From an uncultured Pseudomonadota bacterium (GTDB taxonomy: Bacteria > Pseudomonadota > Alphaproteobacteria > Rs-D84), in the NCBI GenBank assembly GCA_902798205.1, contig CADBVV010000008.1:1-43105 (forward strand): a DNA stretch of 43,105 nucleotides, written 5' to 3'. Of this stretch, positions 41,497 through 43,105 are shown piece by piece. The notes beneath the pieces are model-generated. The model was given only the letters and a program-made list of their open reading frames with translations, made no database searches and was not told the origin of the DNA. Position 1 is the first letter of the stretch; every line of letters begins with the position of its first letter. The position numbers were made by a program, and so were the translations under genes.

Positions 41497-42381
41497 ATGC
41501 CAGCAAAGACTCACAATGCCGCACGGGAATGGTTTGACACGATATTTTACGGTGGTCTTATTGCCATTATATTTCGCAGTTTGTTATTAGAACCATTTAA
41601 TATTCCATCTGGATCAATGATACCATCACTTCATGTCGGGGATCATATATTTGTTCAAAAATGGAATTATGGGTATTCACGTTATTCGTTTCCATTTGGT
41701 TCTTGGAATTTATGGAATGGTCGTTTTTGGGCAAAACACGAACCAAAAACTGGCGACATTATTGTTTTCCGCAAACCAGATTCCAATGTTGAATATGTAA
41801 AAAGATTGATCGGTGTTCCGGGCGATACAATTCAAATGAAATCTGGACGTTTATATATCAACGGCAAAATGGTTGAAAGAAAAAATCCACGTCCATATAT
41901 AATTGCAAATTTACCAAAATCTATGCGCAGTGTTGGTTATTATAAAGACACAATGTCTATCAAGGGAAACAAGATTTGGATTGATAATAAACCTGCGCCA
42001 TTTAATTATACCATTGAATACAAATCTGACAGGGTTTGCCAAATGTCCCCATATGAATGTGGTGTATTCAACGCGACAGAATATACAGAAGTTTTACCAA
42101 ACGGTGTCGAACACAGCATTATTGAAATGACTGACACCGCACCATTGGATAATACAGAAATATTCACTGTCCCAGAAAAACATTTATTCTTTATGGGCGA
42201 TAATCGCGACAACAGCGCCGATTCCCGTACACCTGCGGTGTCATATGTTTCCCGCGATAATGTTTTGGGCAATGTTTGGTTTATATGGTATTCACACAAT
42301 TATTATTCATCAATGTTGGCCATATGGAATTGGGGTAATAAAATCCGTTGGGACAGAATTGGTATGGGGAAAAGACAATGA
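41497..42381 (+). CDS. lepB: Signal peptidase I
   Basis: LepB removes signal peptides from Sec and Tat substrates, including the many exported proteins encoded here. The 294-aa protein has one N-terminal transmembrane helix (about 19-38), the catalytic Ser in NIPSGSMIPSL, the catalytic Lys in VEYVKRLIGVPGD and FFMGDNRDNSADSR. Start: ATG 41497 (MPAKTHNAA) with AAGGA 6 nt upstream. In-frame starts at 41443 and 41470 overlap the promoter, and the ATG at 41470 shares bases with the -10. The stop overlaps rnc by 4 nt; lepB-rnc is a common pairing. Confidence 0.95.
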   Translation: MPAKTHNAAREWFDTIFYGGLIAIIFRSLLLEPFNIPSGSMIPSLHVGDHIFVQKWNYGYSRYSFPFGSWNLWNGRFWAKHEPKTGDIIVFRKPDSNVEYVKRLIGVPGDTIQMKSGRLYINGKMVERKNPRPYIIANLPKSMRSVGYYKDTMSIKGNKIWIDNKPAPFNYTIEYKSDRVCQMSPYECGVFNATEYTEVLPNGVEHSIIEMTDTAPLDNTEIFTVPEKHLFFMGDNRDNSADSRTPAVSYVSRDNVLGNVWFIWYSHNYYSSMLAIWNWGNKIRWDRIGMGKRQ

Positions 42382-43007
42382 AATTAAATTACGAATTTAA
42401 GAATATTGAATTATTAAATTTGGCCCTTACCCAAAGTGGTATCGATTCAAAACATAATAATGAAAGATTGGAATTTATTGGCGATCGCGTATTGGGGTTG
42501 TCTGTTGCGGCCATGTTATATGATATGTATCCCGAAGAACACGAAGGCAGCCTGGCCCGCCGTCATGCATTTTTAGTATCCACAGACACATTGGCCCGCG
42601 TTGCTTTGTCGATAGAATTGGAAAAACATTTACGTCATGGACATATGACCGGTGGAAAAACAAATCATATCTTGGCAAATGCAATGGAAGCGATTTTGGG
42701 TGCAATATTCCTTGAATCAGGATTCGAAGTTGCACGTAAAATAATCGTTGATATATGGCGCGATTTGGCATCTGCGGAAATTGTTGCACCAAAAGATGCA
42801 AAAACAGCCCTGCAAGAATTTGTCCAGAAAAACGGACATGGCGATTTGCCAATATACGAATACAATGAACCAACCGGTGCGTCACACAACCCAGAATTTA
42901 CAGTAAATGTGACGGCCTTGGGCAAAACAGCAACCGGGGTTGGTCCATCTAAAAAATTGGCCAGTCTGGACGCGGCAGAAAAATTGTTAAAAGTCCTTGC
43001 AATTTAA
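42378..43007 (+). CDS. rnc: Ribonuclease III
   Basis: RNase III processes rRNA precursors and double-stranded RNA. The 209-aa protein has the signature NERLEFIGDRVLG (Glu and Asp metal ligands), the second acidic site NAMEAILGAIFLESG, and a C-terminal dsRNA-binding domain (DAKTALQEFVQKNGHGDLPIYEYNEPTG...SKKLASLDAAEKLL). Start: ATG 42378 in an ATGA overlap with lepB; an earlier in-frame start at 42348 lies inside lepB and adds no homology. The expected era gene does not follow; a probable secG begins 42 nt downstream. Confidence 0.95.
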   Translation: MKLNYEFKNIELLNLALTQSGIDSKHNNERLEFIGDRVLGLSVAAMLYDMYPEEHEGSLARRHAFLVSTDTLARVALSIELEKHLRHGHMTGGKTNHILANAMEAILGAIFLESGFEVARKIIVDIWRDLASAEIVAPKDAKTALQEFVQKNGHGDLPIYEYNEPTGASHNPEFTVNVTALGKTATGVGPSKKLASLDAAEKLLKVLAI

Positions 43008-43049
43008 GGGCCCGATTATTACAATCTTTAAAAACAAAAGGAAAAAGAT

Positions 43050-43105
43050 ATGTTTTCAATTTTATTAGTTTTATTAGTTGTAGTTGCAATTTTAATGACA
43101 GGTTT
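43050..43105 (+). CDS. secG: Probable SecG N-terminus, cut by window edge
   Basis: The frame from ATG 43050 encodes MFSILLVLLVVVAILMTG before the window ends. A hydrophobic first helix of this type and an AAAGGA about 8 nt upstream fit SecG, the small SecYEG translocon subunit, but only 18 residues are visible and another small membrane protein is possible. Confidence 0.35.
   Translation, partial: MFSILLVLLVVVAILMTG

Noticed and set aside
42378-43007. Asn instead of Asp in the second RNase III metal site (NAMEA)
   Set aside because: From memory, Asn at this position is found in many bacterial RNase III proteins, and the adjacent Glu is kept.
1-43105. CRISPR arrays, insertion sequences, prophage genes or rRNA
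   Set aside because: I found no regularly spaced repeats, transposase or integrase motifs, phage structural genes or rRNA sequence in the window.

Overview
The window is a densely coded, AT-rich stretch of what looks like an alphaproteobacterial chromosome. The evidence is a GcrA-type cell-cycle regulator (a family essentially confined to Alphaproteobacteria), lipid A genes (lpxA, lpxB) and an OmpA/autotransporter-like barrel that indicate an outer membrane, RodZ, a bactofilin, and alphaproteobacterial-looking housekeeping genes. Strongly AT-biased codons, short intergenic gaps and many unrecognised exported proteins suggest an uncultured, host-associated (possibly gut) lineage. That placement is inference.

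Layout. 1-2441 (minus): gcrA followed by a large acidic coiled-coil membrane protein cut by the window edge. 2514-7249 (plus): a prepilin-peptidase-like A24 protease followed by four unrecognised proteins with signal peptides. 7354-10080 (plus): a two-gene cassette of unknown function. 10099-10634: a four-tRNA cluster on the minus strand (Leu-CAG, Ala-CGC, Leu-UAA, Val-CAC) with a decayed repeat of the Val 3' end beside it. 10774-13359: a giant Cys-rich exported protein. 13373-16358 (minus): lpxB, lpxA and a polytopic membrane protein. 16397-19167 (plus): a tRNA methyltransferase, an M23 peptidase, a bactofilin and rpiB. 19197-23654 (minus): leuS, a 0.9-kb AT-rich noncoding gap, mscL and aroK. 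23753-31679: an outer-membrane barrel, prfA/hisS, a repeat-bearing exported protein, a YgjP-type metallopeptidase, transketolase and rnhA. 31705-37023 (minus): two unknowns, rlmE, a stand-alone SRP54/Ffh M domain and a broken uvrA. 37075-43105: rodZ, dus, an ftsB-like gene, tspO, comM, lepB, rnc and a probable secG start.

How the genes connect. Cell-shape and envelope functions recur (M23 peptidase with bactofilin, RodZ, FtsB-like, LpxA/B, LepB). Translation and RNA genes (leuS, hisS, prfA, rlmE, rnhA, rnc, dus, tRNAs) form the second theme, and tkt plus rpiB cover the non-oxidative pentose phosphate pathway.

The most notable signals are: (1) a 174-residue protein that is an Ffh M domain with no GTPase domain; (2) a uvrA with a frameshift and an apparent loss of the H-loop segment; (3) at least seven genes whose -10 box ends only 6-8 nt before ATG with no usable Shine-Dalgarno, predicting leaderless mRNAs, several of them from symmetric divergent promoters; (4) noncoding structure at 10099-10215, 21609-22537 and 39817-39904; and (5) clusters of lineage-specific exported proteins.
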